A DNA stretch of 64,000 nt from Apoderus coryli (lineage: Eukaryota; Arthropoda; Insecta; Coleoptera; Attelabidae): contig OU452198.1 of NCBI GenBank assembly GCA_911728435.2, positions 16,340,001 through 16,404,000 on the forward strand, given 5' to 3'. Position 1 is the first letter of the stretch; the number at the start of each line of letters is the position of its first letter. Of this stretch, positions 11,641 to 22,387 are shown piece by piece. The translations under genes were made by a program, and so were the position numbers. Under the pieces are notes generated by a model that saw nothing but the letters and a program-made list of their open reading frames with translations, was not told the origin of the DNA and made no database searches.

Positions 11641-14097
11641 CTATAGAATGTTAAAATATGCCGAATTTAAATTTTCAATATCACTTCTGACGTTAATAGA
11701 GTTTTTCTCCTTTTTAATACAAATCATTTCGTCCATTAAACGCTTTTTTAATATTTTTTGTTGGCCAACAATTTTAGTATTGTCAAAATCAAAACGATGT
11801 AAGTGGTCAAGCGTATGTTGGGCAAGTGCTGTAGGATTAGGTTTTCTTTTTAAAGGGTTTAAAATGTTAGTGGAGTCTCTTTTGTGTTCGCTGATTCTAG
11901 TTTTCAAGTATCTGTTCGTCTGACCTATGTACACTTTGTTACAGTTTAAACAAGGTATTTCGTACACTACCCCAGATTTGAATTCATTCGGGGTTCTAGA
12001 TTTTAATTGAGAGAAAAACTTTTTATTAGTGTTTTCGCACTTTAAACAAACCCTGACATTATTCTTATTCAAAATACTCGTTAGTTTTTCAGATAAGTTC
12101 TTGACATAAGGGATTTTAAAATATTTAATATTAATGGTGGTAGGTATATCATCTGGAGGTTGTGTTTGGTGATCATGATATAAGAAGCGTCTTATAATAC
12201 TCATTGGATAATTGTTCTTTATCAAATATTCTTTTATTTTGTTTAGATTCTGGTCCCAAAATTGTTGACCGGATAAGTGTAAAGCCCTATATTTTAAGTT
12301 TTGAATAATATTGATTTTCTGTGAAAATGGGTGAGAAGAAAAGAAATTTAGAAAACGCTCAGAAAAAGTTGGTTTTTGATACCAATCCGTCAACAGTTTG
12401 TTGTCGAAATTCTTAATAACTATTGTATCCAGAAAAGGTAATTTATTATTAGTTTCAAGTTCTATTGTAAATTGAAGGCGGGGGTGGAACTGATTGAAAA
12501 CTTCAAGGATTTCAGCACTTTTATCGTTTGGAATTGCCGTGATTATATCATCAACATAACGTTTAAAAAATGGGACACTGAATGAGACTCTGTCTAAGCC
12601 ATAAGTTTGAAGTTTTGTCATGATGATATCTGCACATATGGGTGAAAGACAGTTACCCATGCCTAGGCCAAAAACTTGAACATAAAAGAGATTTTCATAT
12701 TGAAAATAACTATTTGCTGTACATAAATCAAAGAGTTGGATGAATTGATCTAAAGAAAGTTTCGTATGAATTTCTATTAGGTGCCATTTTTCAAGTATCG
12801 CCTCTTTGACCAACTCGACCGGTATGTTAGTAAAAAGAGATTTAACATCTAAGGAAACAAGAATATAATTTGATGGTAATATAATATTGGTAATATCCCT
12901 AACAAATTCAAACGAATTTTGTACATATTTATCGTCCTTTTCAAATATATGTTTTAGTAATTCGCTAATAAATTTAGTGAGAGAGTATAAAGGACTACCA
13001 ACAAAGCTTACAACCGGCCGAAGTGGACAATTCTCTTTGTGGATTTTGGGTAAAAAATAAATTTTTGGTGGTGTGCCGGTTTCACATTTCAATTGTGTAA
13101 GAGTGTTTTTGTCAATAATGTCATCTTTATGTAGCTTCTTCAAAATGGTATTCAATTTGTTCTGAATTGTGATTGTCGGATCGATTGGTAAAATTTGATA
13201 GGTATTAATATCATTTAGCATTTCAAGGGCTTTTGAATTATAACATTCTCTAGTTAGCGCTACTGTAGTGTTTCCCTTGTCAGCACGTAAGATCAAAATA
13301 TTAGAATTTTCCTTCAGAAAATTAGAAGTTTCCCTCGCTATTTTATGAATGAATATATCATGACTACTGAGGTTGTTGTGTGAAAAACGTAAAAAATTTG
13401 TTATAGTATTAATTATCCGGTTTCTATTTTCAATAATCAGATCTTGATCTTGATATTGTGTCAAAATATATTCTGAATCTATAACTAACTGTTTAATAGG
13501 TAGTTCTTGTTTCTTAATATAAGGTAAATTAAACTTTTCGCCTAGTGACAGTAAATACTCAACATTGGTTGGAAAATGTATGTCTGTTAAATTAATGAAC
13601 CATTTATTATTAACTGTTACAACATCATGTGCTTGTCTACGCGAGTCTAGAAGAAAATTTAGTTTATTAATTTGCTTTTTATGAGTTTTTTCAAATTCAC
13701 GCTTATAACTTTTGTTTTGTGTTTCCATAAAAAGTTCAAAATGGACCTCCGGCAAAACGTCCGCAATCGCTGTCCTGAGGTTGTCCATCTCCTGTCTCGT
13801 TCTTCTTACCTTCCAATGAGCATACTCTATTTCAATATTAAGAATTTTCCTCTGGAAACTTTTTAATATATTACTGCACTTATTCACATAAGGATTATTA
13901 TTATCCAGAAGAATTGGATACATGCATTTCGTTGTATGTTGGATATGTGAGGGTAGGACATTCTTCTTCCGACAGGTCAGTAAAAATTTCTTGTGATTTT
14001 CACAATGTGCTAACTGTTTAAATCTGTTTGATAACTTCTTCATCCTATTGACGACTGCATCACCATGCGCTCTTTTAATTTCTTGGTAGAAATTCAT
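11641..14097 (-). CDS. Penelope-like reverse transcriptase with GIY-YIG endonuclease (left copy)
   Basis: An intact 818-aa protein that by homology copies PLE RNA into DNA at a nick made by its own endonuclease. Visible parts: an N-terminal helical region (1-260); a reverse transcriptase domain with RADKGN (271-276), PKIYFLPKIHK (344-354), PLRPVVS (358-364), SLDVKSLFTNIP with D417, GLGMGNCLSP (477-486) and YVDD (514-517); and a C-terminal GIY-YIG-type nuclease with VYEIPC (711-716), VYIGQT (722-727) and R734/E737/H738. CxxC pairs at 684/687 and 716/719 fit the zinc-finger-like motif next to the Penelope endonuclease. The start at 14097 is the first ATG after the upstream terminal repeat. No breaks were seen. 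The protein appears identical to the right copy. Confidence 0.92.
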   Translation of the reverse strand: MNFYQEIKRAHGDAVVNRMKKLSNRFKQLAHCENHKKFLLTCRKKNVLPSHIQHTTKCMYPILLDNNNPYVNKCSNILKSFQRKILNIEIEYAHWKVRRTRQEMDNLRTAIADVLPEVHFELFMETQNKSYKREFEKTHKKQINKLNFLLDSRRQAHDVVTVNNKWFINLTDIHFPTNVEYLLSLGEKFNLPYIKKQELPIKQLVIDSEYILTQYQDQDLIIENRNRIINTITNFLRFSHNNLSSHDIFIHKIARETSNFLKENSNILILRADKGNTTVALTRECYNSKALEMLNDINTYQILPIDPTITIQNKLNTILKKLHKDDIIDKNTLTQLKCETGTPPKIYFLPKIHKENCPLRPVVSFVGSPLYSLTKFISELLKHIFEKDDKYVQNSFEFVRDITNIILPSNYILVSLDVKSLFTNIPVELVKEAILEKWHLIEIHTKLSLDQFIQLFDLCTANSYFQYENLFYVQVFGLGMGNCLSPICADIIMTKLQTYGLDRVSFSVPFFKRYVDDIITAIPNDKSAEILEVFNQFHPRLQFTIELETNNKLPFLDTIVIKNFDNKLLTDWYQKPTFSERFLNFFSSHPFSQKINIIQNLKYRALHLSGQQFWDQNLNKIKEYLIKNNYPMSIIRRFLYHDHQTQPPDDIPTTINIKYFKIPYVKNLSEKLTSILNKNNVRVCLKCENTNKKFFSQLKSRTPNEFKSGVVYEIPCLNCNKVYIGQTNRYLKTRISEHKRDSTNILNPLKRKPNPTALAQHTLDHLHRFDFDNTKIVGQQKILKKRLMDEMICIKKEKNSINVRSDIENLNSAYFNIL

Positions 14098-14240
14098 TTC
14101 ACTTTATTTGTCGTGCTCTAAGTCTAATGATGTAAATCCCAAAATTAATTATAATTTTCAATTTTTACGACCTCTATTATTGTTATAGTGAGAAATTAAT
14201 GGGTTTTAGGTCTTTTGTAAAAGAAACTAATGTATTTTAA

Positions 14241-14278
14241 GCCAACGTTTCGACAATCTTTATCGTCATCCTCAGGGC
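14241..14278 (-). ncRNA. HHR-like motif at the centre of the PLE pair
   Basis: Same motif as 10908-10945, with one base change in the stem II loop region ('ttatcgtc' for 'ttattgtc'). It is the upstream terminal-repeat copy of the left element. The right element has no counterpart, so the centre is asymmetric. Confidence 0.55.
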
Positions 14279-14421
14279 ACAACAACAACAAGTTTCTTTT
14301 ACAAAAGACCTAAAACCCATTAATTTCTCACTATAACAATAATAGAGGTCGTAAAAATTGAAAATTATAATTAATTTTGGGATTTACATCATTAGACTTA
14401 GAGCACGACAAATAAAGTGAA

Positions 14422-16878
14422 ATGAATTTCTACCAAGAAATTAAAAGAGCGCATGGTGATGCAGTCGTCAATAGGATGAAGAAGTTATCAAACAGATTTA
14501 AACAGTTAGCACATTGTGAAAATCACAAGAAATTTTTACTGACCTGTCGGAAGAAGAATGTCCTACCCTCACATATCCAACATACAACGAAATGCATGTA
14601 TCCAATTCTTCTGGATAATAATAATCCTTATGTGAATAAGTGCAGTAATATATTAAAAAGTTTCCAGAGGAAAATTCTTAATATTGAAATAGAGTATGCT
14701 CATTGGAAGGTAAGAAGAACGAGACAGGAGATGGACAACCTCAGGACAGCGATTGCGGACGTTTTGCCGGAGGTCCATTTTGAACTTTTTATGGAAACAC
14801 AAAACAAAAGTTATAAGCGTGAATTTGAAAAAACTCATAAAAAGCAAATTAATAAACTAAATTTTCTTCTAGACTCGCGTAGACAAGCACATGATGTTGT
14901 AACAGTTAATAATAAATGGTTCATTAATTTAACAGACATACATTTTCCAACCAATGTTGAGTATTTACTGTCACTAGGCGAAAAGTTTAATTTACCTTAT
15001 ATTAAGAAACAAGAACTACCTATTAAACAGTTAGTTATAGATTCAGAATATATTTTGACACAATATCAAGATCAAGATCTGATTATTGAAAATAGAAACC
15101 GGATAATTAATACTATAACAAATTTTTTACGTTTTTCACACAACAACCTCAGTAGTCATGATATATTCATTCATAAAATAGCGAGGGAAACTTCTAATTT
15201 TCTGAAGGAAAATTCTAATATTTTGATCTTACGTGCTGACAAGGGAAACACTACAGTAGCGCTAACTAGAGAATGTTATAATTCAAAAGCCCTTGAAATG
15301 CTAAATGATATTAATACCTATCAAATTTTACCAATCGATCCGACAATCACAATTCAGAACAAATTGAATACCATTTTGAAGAAGCTACATAAAGATGACA
15401 TTATTGACAAAAACACTCTTACACAATTGAAATGTGAAACCGGCACACCACCAAAAATTTATTTTTTACCCAAAATCCACAAAGAGAATTGTCCACTTCG
15501 GCCGGTTGTAAGCTTTGTTGGTAGTCCTTTATACTCTCTCACTAAATTTATTAGCGAATTACTAAAACATATATTTGAAAAGGACGATAAATATGTACAA
15601 AATTCGTTTGAATTTGTTAGGGATATTACCAATATTATATTACCATCAAATTATATTCTTGTTTCCTTAGATGTTAAATCTCTTTTTACTAACATACCGG
15701 TCGAGTTGGTCAAAGAGGCGATACTTGAAAAATGGCACCTAATAGAAATTCATACGAAACTTTCTTTAGATCAATTCATCCAACTCTTTGATTTATGTAC
15801 AGCAAATAGTTATTTTCAATATGAAAATCTCTTTTATGTTCAAGTTTTTGGCCTAGGCATGGGTAACTGTCTTTCACCCATATGTGCAGATATCATCATG
15901 ACAAAACTTCAAACTTATGGCTTAGACAGAGTCTCATTCAGTGTCCCATTTTTTAAACGTTATGTTGATGATATAATCACGGCAATTCCAAACGATAAAA
16001 GTGCTGAAATCCTTGAAGTTTTCAATCAGTTCCACCCCCGCCTTCAATTTACAATAGAACTTGAAACTAATAATAAATTACCTTTTCTGGATACAATAGT
16101 TATTAAGAATTTCGACAACAAACTGTTGACGGATTGGTATCAAAAACCAACTTTTTCTGAGCGTTTTCTAAATTTCTTTTCTTCTCACCCATTTTCACAG
16201 AAAATCAATATTATTCAAAACTTAAAATATAGGGCTTTACACTTATCCGGTCAACAATTTTGGGACCAGAATCTAAACAAAATAAAAGAATATTTGATAA
16301 AGAACAATTATCCAATGAGTATTATAAGACGCTTCTTATATCATGATCACCAAACACAACCTCCAGATGATATACCTACCACCATTAATATTAAATATTT
16401 TAAAATCCCTTATGTCAAGAACTTATCTGAAAAACTAACGAGTATTTTGAATAAGAATAATGTCAGGGTTTGTTTAAAGTGCGAAAACACTAATAAAAAG
16501 TTTTTCTCTCAATTAAAATCTAGAACCCCGAATGAATTCAAATCTGGGGTAGTGTACGAAATACCTTGTTTAAACTGTAACAAAGTGTACATAGGTCAGA
16601 CGAACAGATACTTGAAAACTAGAATCAGCGAACACAAAAGAGACTCCACTAACATTTTAAACCCTTTAAAAAGAAAACCTAATCCTACAGCACTTGCCCA
16701 ACATACGCTTGACCACTTACATCGTTTTGATTTTGACAATACTAAAATTGTTGGCCAACAAAAAATATTAAAAAAGCGTTTAATGGACGAAATGATTTGT
16801 ATTAAAAAGGAGAAAAACTCTATTAACGTCAGAAGTGATATTGAAAATTTAAATTCGGCATATTTTAACATTCTATAG
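14422..16878 (+). CDS. Penelope-like reverse transcriptase with GIY-YIG endonuclease (right copy)
   Basis: An intact 818-aa protein that looks residue-for-residue identical to the one encoded at 11641-14097, with the same RT landmarks (D417, YVDD 514-517) and GIY-YIG nuclease landmarks (Y712, YIG 723-725, R734, E737/H738). It runs divergently from the left copy; the two start codons are 324 bp apart. The upstream terminal repeat is shortened: the HHR-like part is missing, so this copy may lack whatever promoter or processing signal lies there. Near-identity over 3.37 kb implies that both copies were made in one insertion or very recently. Confidence 0.92.
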   Translation: MNFYQEIKRAHGDAVVNRMKKLSNRFKQLAHCENHKKFLLTCRKKNVLPSHIQHTTKCMYPILLDNNNPYVNKCSNILKSFQRKILNIEIEYAHWKVRRTRQEMDNLRTAIADVLPEVHFELFMETQNKSYKREFEKTHKKQINKLNFLLDSRRQAHDVVTVNNKWFINLTDIHFPTNVEYLLSLGEKFNLPYIKKQELPIKQLVIDSEYILTQYQDQDLIIENRNRIINTITNFLRFSHNNLSSHDIFIHKIARETSNFLKENSNILILRADKGNTTVALTRECYNSKALEMLNDINTYQILPIDPTITIQNKLNTILKKLHKDDIIDKNTLTQLKCETGTPPKIYFLPKIHKENCPLRPVVSFVGSPLYSLTKFISELLKHIFEKDDKYVQNSFEFVRDITNIILPSNYILVSLDVKSLFTNIPVELVKEAILEKWHLIEIHTKLSLDQFIQLFDLCTANSYFQYENLFYVQVFGLGMGNCLSPICADIIMTKLQTYGLDRVSFSVPFFKRYVDDIITAIPNDKSAEILEVFNQFHPRLQFTIELETNNKLPFLDTIVIKNFDNKLLTDWYQKPTFSERFLNFFSSHPFSQKINIIQNLKYRALHLSGQQFWDQNLNKIKEYLIKNNYPMSIIRRFLYHDHQTQPPDDIPTTINIKYFKIPYVKNLSEKLTSILNKNNVRVCLKCENTNKKFFSQLKSRTPNEFKSGVVYEIPCLNCNKVYIGQTNRYLKTRISEHKRDSTNILNPLKRKPNPTALAQHTLDHLHRFDFDNTKIVGQQKILKKRLMDEMICIKKEKNSINVRSDIENLNSAYFNIL

Positions 16879-17573
16879 AAACATCCCTTGTATACCAAAT
16901 TCACAATTATAATGATACTGTTTCTCGATGTCTGTACCTATGGCAGGTTTTTGTTTTATTTTTTTTTTTTTGGTTAAACTGAAATTTTAAATTGTTTGAT
17001 TGTTAATAGGTACATTTACATTTTTCACTAAATAAAATACCATCCAGATTAGACGACTAGTGATATTGTATTGTTGTTATGCTTTTATGTTATTTTATTT
17101 ATACATAAGTATACATACATGTGTTCTGTTTGTGCGTGTCTCGTTTATATCAAAAATTCTTACCGACAAATAGAAACAATGATGTAAGTTTTTATAAATT
17201 TTATTTGCACATCTTTATATGGATTTTTTATATGCATTATATACGGTTTTCAACAGGACAAATTTCTGACTTAGTTTCGTTTGTTATACTGATCTTATTA
17301 TTGTGTTTCTTGTTTTTTTTTATTTATGATAACATATTTTAAAATTTTATGTGCTATCGGAATTATTTAATTCATTTTTTGATGTTTTTAATTGTTTTTT
17401 AACTTTTCTTTTCGAGTTATTCTACCCTATTATATTTTTTAAAATCTATATTACAATTTAACAAACAAGAAAAGAAGAGAAATATTAGTTGATATGAGAT
17501 TGTATATGTGTATCTGTATTTTATATGTAACATTTCTTTATTATACTTGGGAACTTTGTTTCTTTTCAGTTGT

Positions 17574-17611
17574 GCCCTGAGGATGACAATAAAGATTGTC
17601 GAAACGTTGGC
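17574..17611 (+). ncRNA. HHR-like motif, outer end of right PLE copy
   Basis: Mirror image of 10908-10945 (coordinates sum to 28519): GCC, CTGAGGAT, GACAAT/ATTGTC stem, GAAAC, GTT, GGC. It lies about 700 bp after the stop, in the 3' terminal repeat. Confidence 0.55.
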
Positions 17612-17769
17612 TTAAAATACATTAGTTTCTTTTACAAAAGACCTAAAACCCATTAATTTCTCACTATTTCTTTATAATAATCGTAATAAATTAAGGGACA
17701 CTAGGGACAGGCAATAAATACAATTCTTAAATTGAAGCATTTTTTTTTGTGCTAGTGTAGTGATAGTGA

Positions 17770-18236
17770 ATGGTTAATAGTATGGAAAATATGGATGTTC
17801 TAGGTCCAGGCTGTAGTGCACCAACGCCGACAGTAGTACAAGTAAACGTAGATTTAGAAATGCAAAATTCTGGGGATATAATAAATTATTTAATATATCA
17901 GCGGTCATTTTTAAAGCTATACAGCGATAAACTATACGTCGTTCAAGAATTAGCGAGGCCTATTCTAGATTTAAGTAAATATTTAATAAATATTGGCTCC
18001 CCGCGAAAAACTAGGGGTTTTAATAATGATCGGTACAAAAAGTTTGATTGGTTAGCTGGGAGTCTAAAAATGGGTATTCTGATATAAAAAATTTAGCTCG
18101 TAGTCTGGCTATTCACGACAAAAGTGCTGCACATATTGGATGTAAATGTAAATTACTTATCATGAAAAAACAAAAACACACACACAACTCTCAGGACTCA
18201 CGGGCTGCCACTGGTTCGAACCCCAATCATAATTGA
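17770..18236 (+). pseudogene. hAT transposase N-terminal fragment (TTF/ZMYM-type)
   Basis: The first 105-aa frame (17770-18087) ends in RKTRGFNNDRYKKFDWLAGS. The overlapping frame from 18048 reads NGYSDIKNLARSLAIHDKSA and then HIGCKCK. Together these match the start of the TTF-type zinc-finger domain of insect hAT proteins ('F...WY..YPWL..S', then 'G..D..N......HE.S..H'). The cysteine-containing stretch normally between them is missing, an internal deletion that also shifts frame. The reading frame then runs out through the hAT right end, so the catalytic domain is gone. The unit 1 PLE insertion lies just upstream of this ORF. Confidence 0.65.
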
Positions 18237-18239
18237 TCT

Positions 18240-19340
18240 AGCAGTTGCAAATATAATTAAACTTCCAGCTGTTTTGCAGGCACGACGCGACGTGAGGTTT
18301 AGCACTGCTGCAAATGACATTTGGGATAGTAAATTTTTGTTGTTAATCAATTGTGATACCAACCAAGGTACGAAGGGTGTGATATCCAGAATTTTTAGAA
18401 AACAGAGTTTCGGATAATGTTTCATAAGGTCTTACTGTTCTGCTCTTGGTACATTTTTACCACTAAAAGTGTGAAAGCAATTTGGGTTTCAACACCTTTG
18501 GCAAGTCATATTTTTTTTAAAAAAATGTAAAATGCTTCAGTTGTTCCATAAATCAAAATGCTTTCATTTAATAAATTAAAAATATTTGCAAACGTTCTTC
18601 TTTTATTTATAAGGTATGTCAAGTGAACCTACTACTTTAAAATGTTTAAAGCTAAATTTTATCATCACAATATTTATTATTTTTTTTATGCACGTTGCAA
18701 ACAAATTGGTAAAATAATAATAAAATACTTTCTGCAAAAACATGGGAACTTTGCGGTTTTGGAAATTGCTGCACATAATAAAGTGTTATTAGGGAAATAC
18801 AGGAATTTCCAAAGCATCAGTTATGTATGAGATGGTATATTGTTAATTATTTTATGTGTATGGAAAAATAATCACTATTACAAAAAAAAATTCAAACTAC
18901 CTACTTGCCAAATAACACATTCTAAACACATAAACAGTAGCACAATGAGGTTATAATTTTTCGCAATAATGATAAGAAGCAAATAAATTGTAATATATTT
19001 TTTTTTTCTAATTCACCTTGCTACAAACGCGTCGCAATGATAACTAAAGTAAAATAAAAATTAATATAAACCAGGTACTTACCTGTGTTTATGAGTTCTG
19101 CTTTATTATGTTTTTATTTGGAGGAGGTGGAAGAGAAATTTATCATGTTTTAGTGAAAATATTTCGAACAAAATATACATGCAACCAGGATTCACTTAAA
19201 ATTCTGCGTTTGATCATCTTCACGGCGAAATAAAATGATTTATACTATAAATATAATAATTTATTTTGAAGAAATAGTCCATTCTCACAGTTGAGTGCAA
19301 TATCTATGATAAAACAAACTATAACGTCACCTCCATAAAA
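18240..19340. other. Unassigned AT-rich stretch
   Basis: Past the hAT TSD this region has only short ORFs without motifs. I found no repeats or genes that I can name. Confidence 0.4.
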
Positions 19341-19369
19341 CAACTTTATTATCATCACGTTAACAGCAC

Positions 19370-19411
19370 GTCAGACATATGTTTCGGAGGTATAAAACGT
19401 ATCATCAGTCG
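19370..19411 (-). ncRNA. HHR-like fragment
   Basis: The minus strand has CGACTGATGAT, then CCGAAAC and ATATGTC with TGAC after it. Box 1, GAAAC and a GTC triplet are in hammerhead order, but I cannot draw a convincing stem II. Probably a PLE 3'-end relic. Confidence 0.35.
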
Positions 19412-19545
19412 AAAACAAATCAGTCAAGAAAGGAAACGGTGTGCCACAACGAACAGTTCAACATAATTCCAATTCTGTCGTCATCGAGGTTTCTAGAGGT
19501 GAAAATTCTGAATTTACAATTTATTATCAGTAGTAATACCCCTAG

Positions 19546-19702
19546 GGTCTTGATAATACCGAGATAATTTTGTCATAGAGAATGCCGAAAGCGTGTTGCT
19601 TGATAATGGCCAGAGGCCGCAGGCCGAGGGCTATTATCCTTGAGCAACTCGCTTGAAGGATTCTCTATGACAAAATTTTGAGTAATTATCAAGGCCCGAG
19701 GA
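19546..19702. repeat. ~155-bp imperfect hairpin element
   Basis: The arms 'ttttgtcatagagaat' and 'attctctatgacaaaatttt' pair, as do the outer 'cttgataat'/'attatcaag' and the inner 'ttgcttgataatggcc'/'ggctattatccttgagcaa'. The apex is G+C-rich (gaggccgcaggccgag). It could be a snap-back MITE or the end of the adjacent Crypton. A similar layout occurs at 52248-52350. Confidence 0.6.
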
Positions 19703-19815
19703 GTATTCGATAAGATAATTTTTTACTTTGTAGATATCAAAAATTTGATTGTCAATCTGACGTTTAATAATTTTCAATACAAAATTAGTTTCAATCAAAC
19801 AAATATTATTAATTT

Positions 19816-20661
19816 CTATTTAAAACTACAGTTGTGAAAAGTACAATTGGTAAATGTTAAATTGGAAGAAGAGTTTGCTGAAGTTGACGGATTGTTAATT
19901 TCCACTGTTGACGAAATTCCTCGCATGGTGTTGATTATTTCACCATGGCGTTCTTGGTTAATATTCAAGTACGGTTTAATTGAATTAAAGCTGCTATGTC
20001 CTGTTATTTTTATTAATTGCTGATCAGGAATTCCTTTATTTGCCAAATGACTAACTGCAGTTGATCTGTTCGAAAGCTTGGATCTCTTTTTACACTTAGT
20101 GTCCAAACCAATAGCTTGCGAGGATGATTTGGTCCACATATATTAACTGTGTTCTTGCCTACTGGTATATTGTCAAACCATGCGTGTCACTTTCGGATTT
20201 CCAGAAACGATTTGGTCTCAAGAATAGGCGACTGGAAGTAATATTTGTCCCCTTTTGGACAATAATTTATGGAATAACCGAAAAGGGCATGCACTTTCGT
20301 TTGCAATATTTGAAACAAGCCACTTACTATTTGTACAACTTTTCGATCCTCCTTGGCAGGTTTTACTGAATATTGGATTGTATTCAATTCTGTTGGTTGG
20401 CGTTCCATCATTATTTTTCTCAATCGTGAAATAATCTACAAGGCAATCAGCTGGTTCACCACGTTGCCAAGCTAACTCAACAGCTACAATATGGTAAAAA
20501 AAATTTTGTAAACCTTCTGGTGTACATTCATCCCATAATCCAATGATTCTAGCCAAATCGCTTGAACTCAAATTTGATGAACTGCATTTTCGTTTGTTTG
20601 GATCCTGCTGTAATCTTTTACGTTTTGCATTTCTTGCATCTCGCGCATTTTTGAATATCAC
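19816..20661 (-). pseudogene. Crypton-type tyrosine recombinase (DUF3504-like), degenerate
   Basis: Reading down from 20661: a 147-aa frame with LWDECTPEGLQNFFYHIVAV, the core segment NRIEYNPIFSKTCQGG and NESACPFRLFHKLLSKRG. After a frame change it reads WFDNIPVGKNTVN near 20175. A second frame (20139-19816) follows with NRSTAVSHLANKGIPDQQLI, TGHSS and a downstream Y in SIKPY. This is the order of Crypton-family recombinase domains, including the arginine, the GH pair and the nucleophilic tyrosine context near the end. The expected histidine before the arginine is not obvious. At least two frame breaks make it non-functional. Flanking DNA to about 21060 probably belongs to the element, but its ends are not clear. 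Confidence 0.65.
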
Positions 20662-21059
20662 ACTGGTAAACGGGTCGAATACAATTTTGAAGTCATTGAA
20701 GTATTTTTCCTAGAGTAGCCTACTCGTAGTATTCTAAATTGTTTTTACAGTTGCTACTTTATATTCAGTTCCGTCAGCTTTTCTCATATTTACCGCATAA
20801 TCTTTCAATATATTAGCTAAATTATGCAAACTCGTTTCAGCATTCAGTTAATATTCTCTGGTCGCACACTCGAGAAATATTTTCCATACATATTTTTTTG
20901 ATTTGATTGTATTTTCTGGTATATTATTAGATATATCATTAATTGCATCGTTAGATGCAATACCAAATCTTCGCGACATTTTTAAACCAGTTGTCAGTTT
21001 GACGTTTAATTAATTTTTAATAAAAAAACACCAAACTGAAAACACCACATGTAGGGTAT

Positions 21060-21737
21060 TATCGCTGTTATCCAGATGTGATTGGATGAAATATGACACA
21101 TGACTTAAAATTAAGTAATTTGATTGGTTCTATATTTAGTAAAAAATTATCAAATTAACACATCGTTCTAAAATATTACCAATTAAACAAAACACTGGCG
21201 TTCATAAATAGATAATAAATAATAAAAAATAATATTTACAGTAACAACTTTAAATCTTTACGTTACAGAAATTAGTTTGAGAATGAAACTAATATAATTA
21301 AAAAAATAGTTTTATATAAGTAAAAATACTAATAACGTAAGAGAAATAAAAGATAACAATAATTCTTAGTTACTAAGTACTTTCTTGGTTCGTAACTTAC
21401 GTTTTCATTTTATGTGTCAACGTGGATTTTTATCTTAATACTATAGTTTTACAGCATTTACGATGATCAATTAAATAAGATAATTTAAAATTATGAAATA
21501 AAATACCCAAATGAGAGGATTTCAACATATGTATATACAGTGTGTCCAAGATTCGGTTCTTTATACAGGGATCTCGGCTCCTATATTATACCTACACCAA
21601 AGGTAAAATAGAAAAATGTTTAGAGGAAAATTAGTGCATTCGATATACGGATTCGTGATCGGTTAATTTGTTATGGAAGTATTAGTAAACGCATTCTATT
21701 TTCAAGAGAATATGAACGTAAATAACGATTTAAAATT
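21060..21737. other. Unassigned AT-rich stretch
   Basis: No coding or repeat feature that I can name, apart from a weak 'acagtgtgtccaag' mariner-end-like string near 21537. Confidence 0.35.
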
Positions 21738-21959
21738 AAATATAATTCAGATGTGTAAAAGGATGTGTTTGGCGACATCTAGTTTTATCGTTGGTAGTAC
21801 GCCGAGTGAACAACAGTTCCTATTTCGGCTGCCTGGGAGGTCTCTGACCCCATAAAGCAACTACCAACACATAGACGCGCCGATACTCCCTTAAGCGGGA
21901 CTGCCTATATTTGGAATGGGCTTGTTTAACAAAACAATACTTATATTCCGAGAGTTTGT

Positions 21960-22039
21960 CTGTCAACCACTATACTTTCACCAGACGGACGTTTCGTCGA
22001 TCCACGACTCATCAGTGGTGATCGGTCAGTAGTTGACAG
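21960..22039 (-). ncRNA. Type I hammerhead ribozyme, minus-strand monomer
   Basis: The core order is intact: CACCA, CTGATGA, stem II GTCG/CGAC with loop TGGAT, GAAAC, a two- or three-pair stem III (here ACGTCCGTC), the GTC cleavage site and TGGTG. CACCA pairs with TGGTG, and an outer CTGTCAACTACT helix extends stem I beyond an internal loop. The stem III bases differ from the plus-strand copies. Confidence 0.8.
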
Positions 22040-22387
22040 CCAAACTCTCGTAAATAATGTGGTATATACCACACACGGTACAGATGTGTAAAAGGATGTG
22101 TTTGGCGACATCTAGTTTTATCGTTGGTAGTACGCCGAGTGAACAACAGTTCCTATTTCGGCTGCCTGGGAGGTCTCTGACCCCATAAAGCAACTACCAA
22201 CACATAGACGCGCCGATACTCCCTTAAGCGGGACTGCCTATATTTGGAATGGGGTTGTTTAACAAGCGAAATAGGAACTGTTGTTCACTCGGCGTACTAC
22301 CAACGATAAAACTAGATGTCGCCAAACACATCCTTTTACACATCTGTACCGTGTGTGGTATATACCACATTATTTACGAGAGTTTGG

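Larger units (their letters stand above)
10814..17666. mobile_element. Head-to-head Penelope-like element pair with 15-bp TSD
   Basis: The direct repeat TTTCTTTATAATAAT (10799-10813 and 17667-17681) bounds the unit. Inside are two arms of about 3.37 kb in inverted orientation, symmetric about 14259.5 (10851-14228 against 14291-17668, approximately). They appear identical by eye. The left copy keeps its full upstream terminal repeat with an HHR-like motif at the centre. The right copy lacks that motif and starts at 'gtttcttttacaaaag'. About 37 bp at the far left (10814-10850) is an unpaired tail. This is the classical PLE layout, here with almost no truncation of the second copy. Confidence 0.85.
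9679..18213 (+). mobile_element. Deleted hAT element hosting two PLE insertions
   Basis: The left end begins CAGGGGCGGCTAGTCC and the right end reads inward as CAGTGGCAGCCCGTGAG. Both are directly flanked by the 8-bp repeat GTTCGAAC (9671-9678 and 18214-18221), the TSD length of hAT elements. The sequence just inside the left end contains 'gaggcaagtgaggcagtgcctc'. Without the two PLE units and their TSD copies, the element would be about 1.4 kb. It still encodes an N-terminal transposase fragment near its right end, so it is an internally deleted copy. Confidence 0.75.

Noticed and set aside
11615..16904. Short ORFs antisense to the two 818-aa PLE proteins (11615-11923, 13672-13866 and mirror copies)
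   Set aside because: They mirror each other only because of the palindrome, and they are shadows of the real coding frame.
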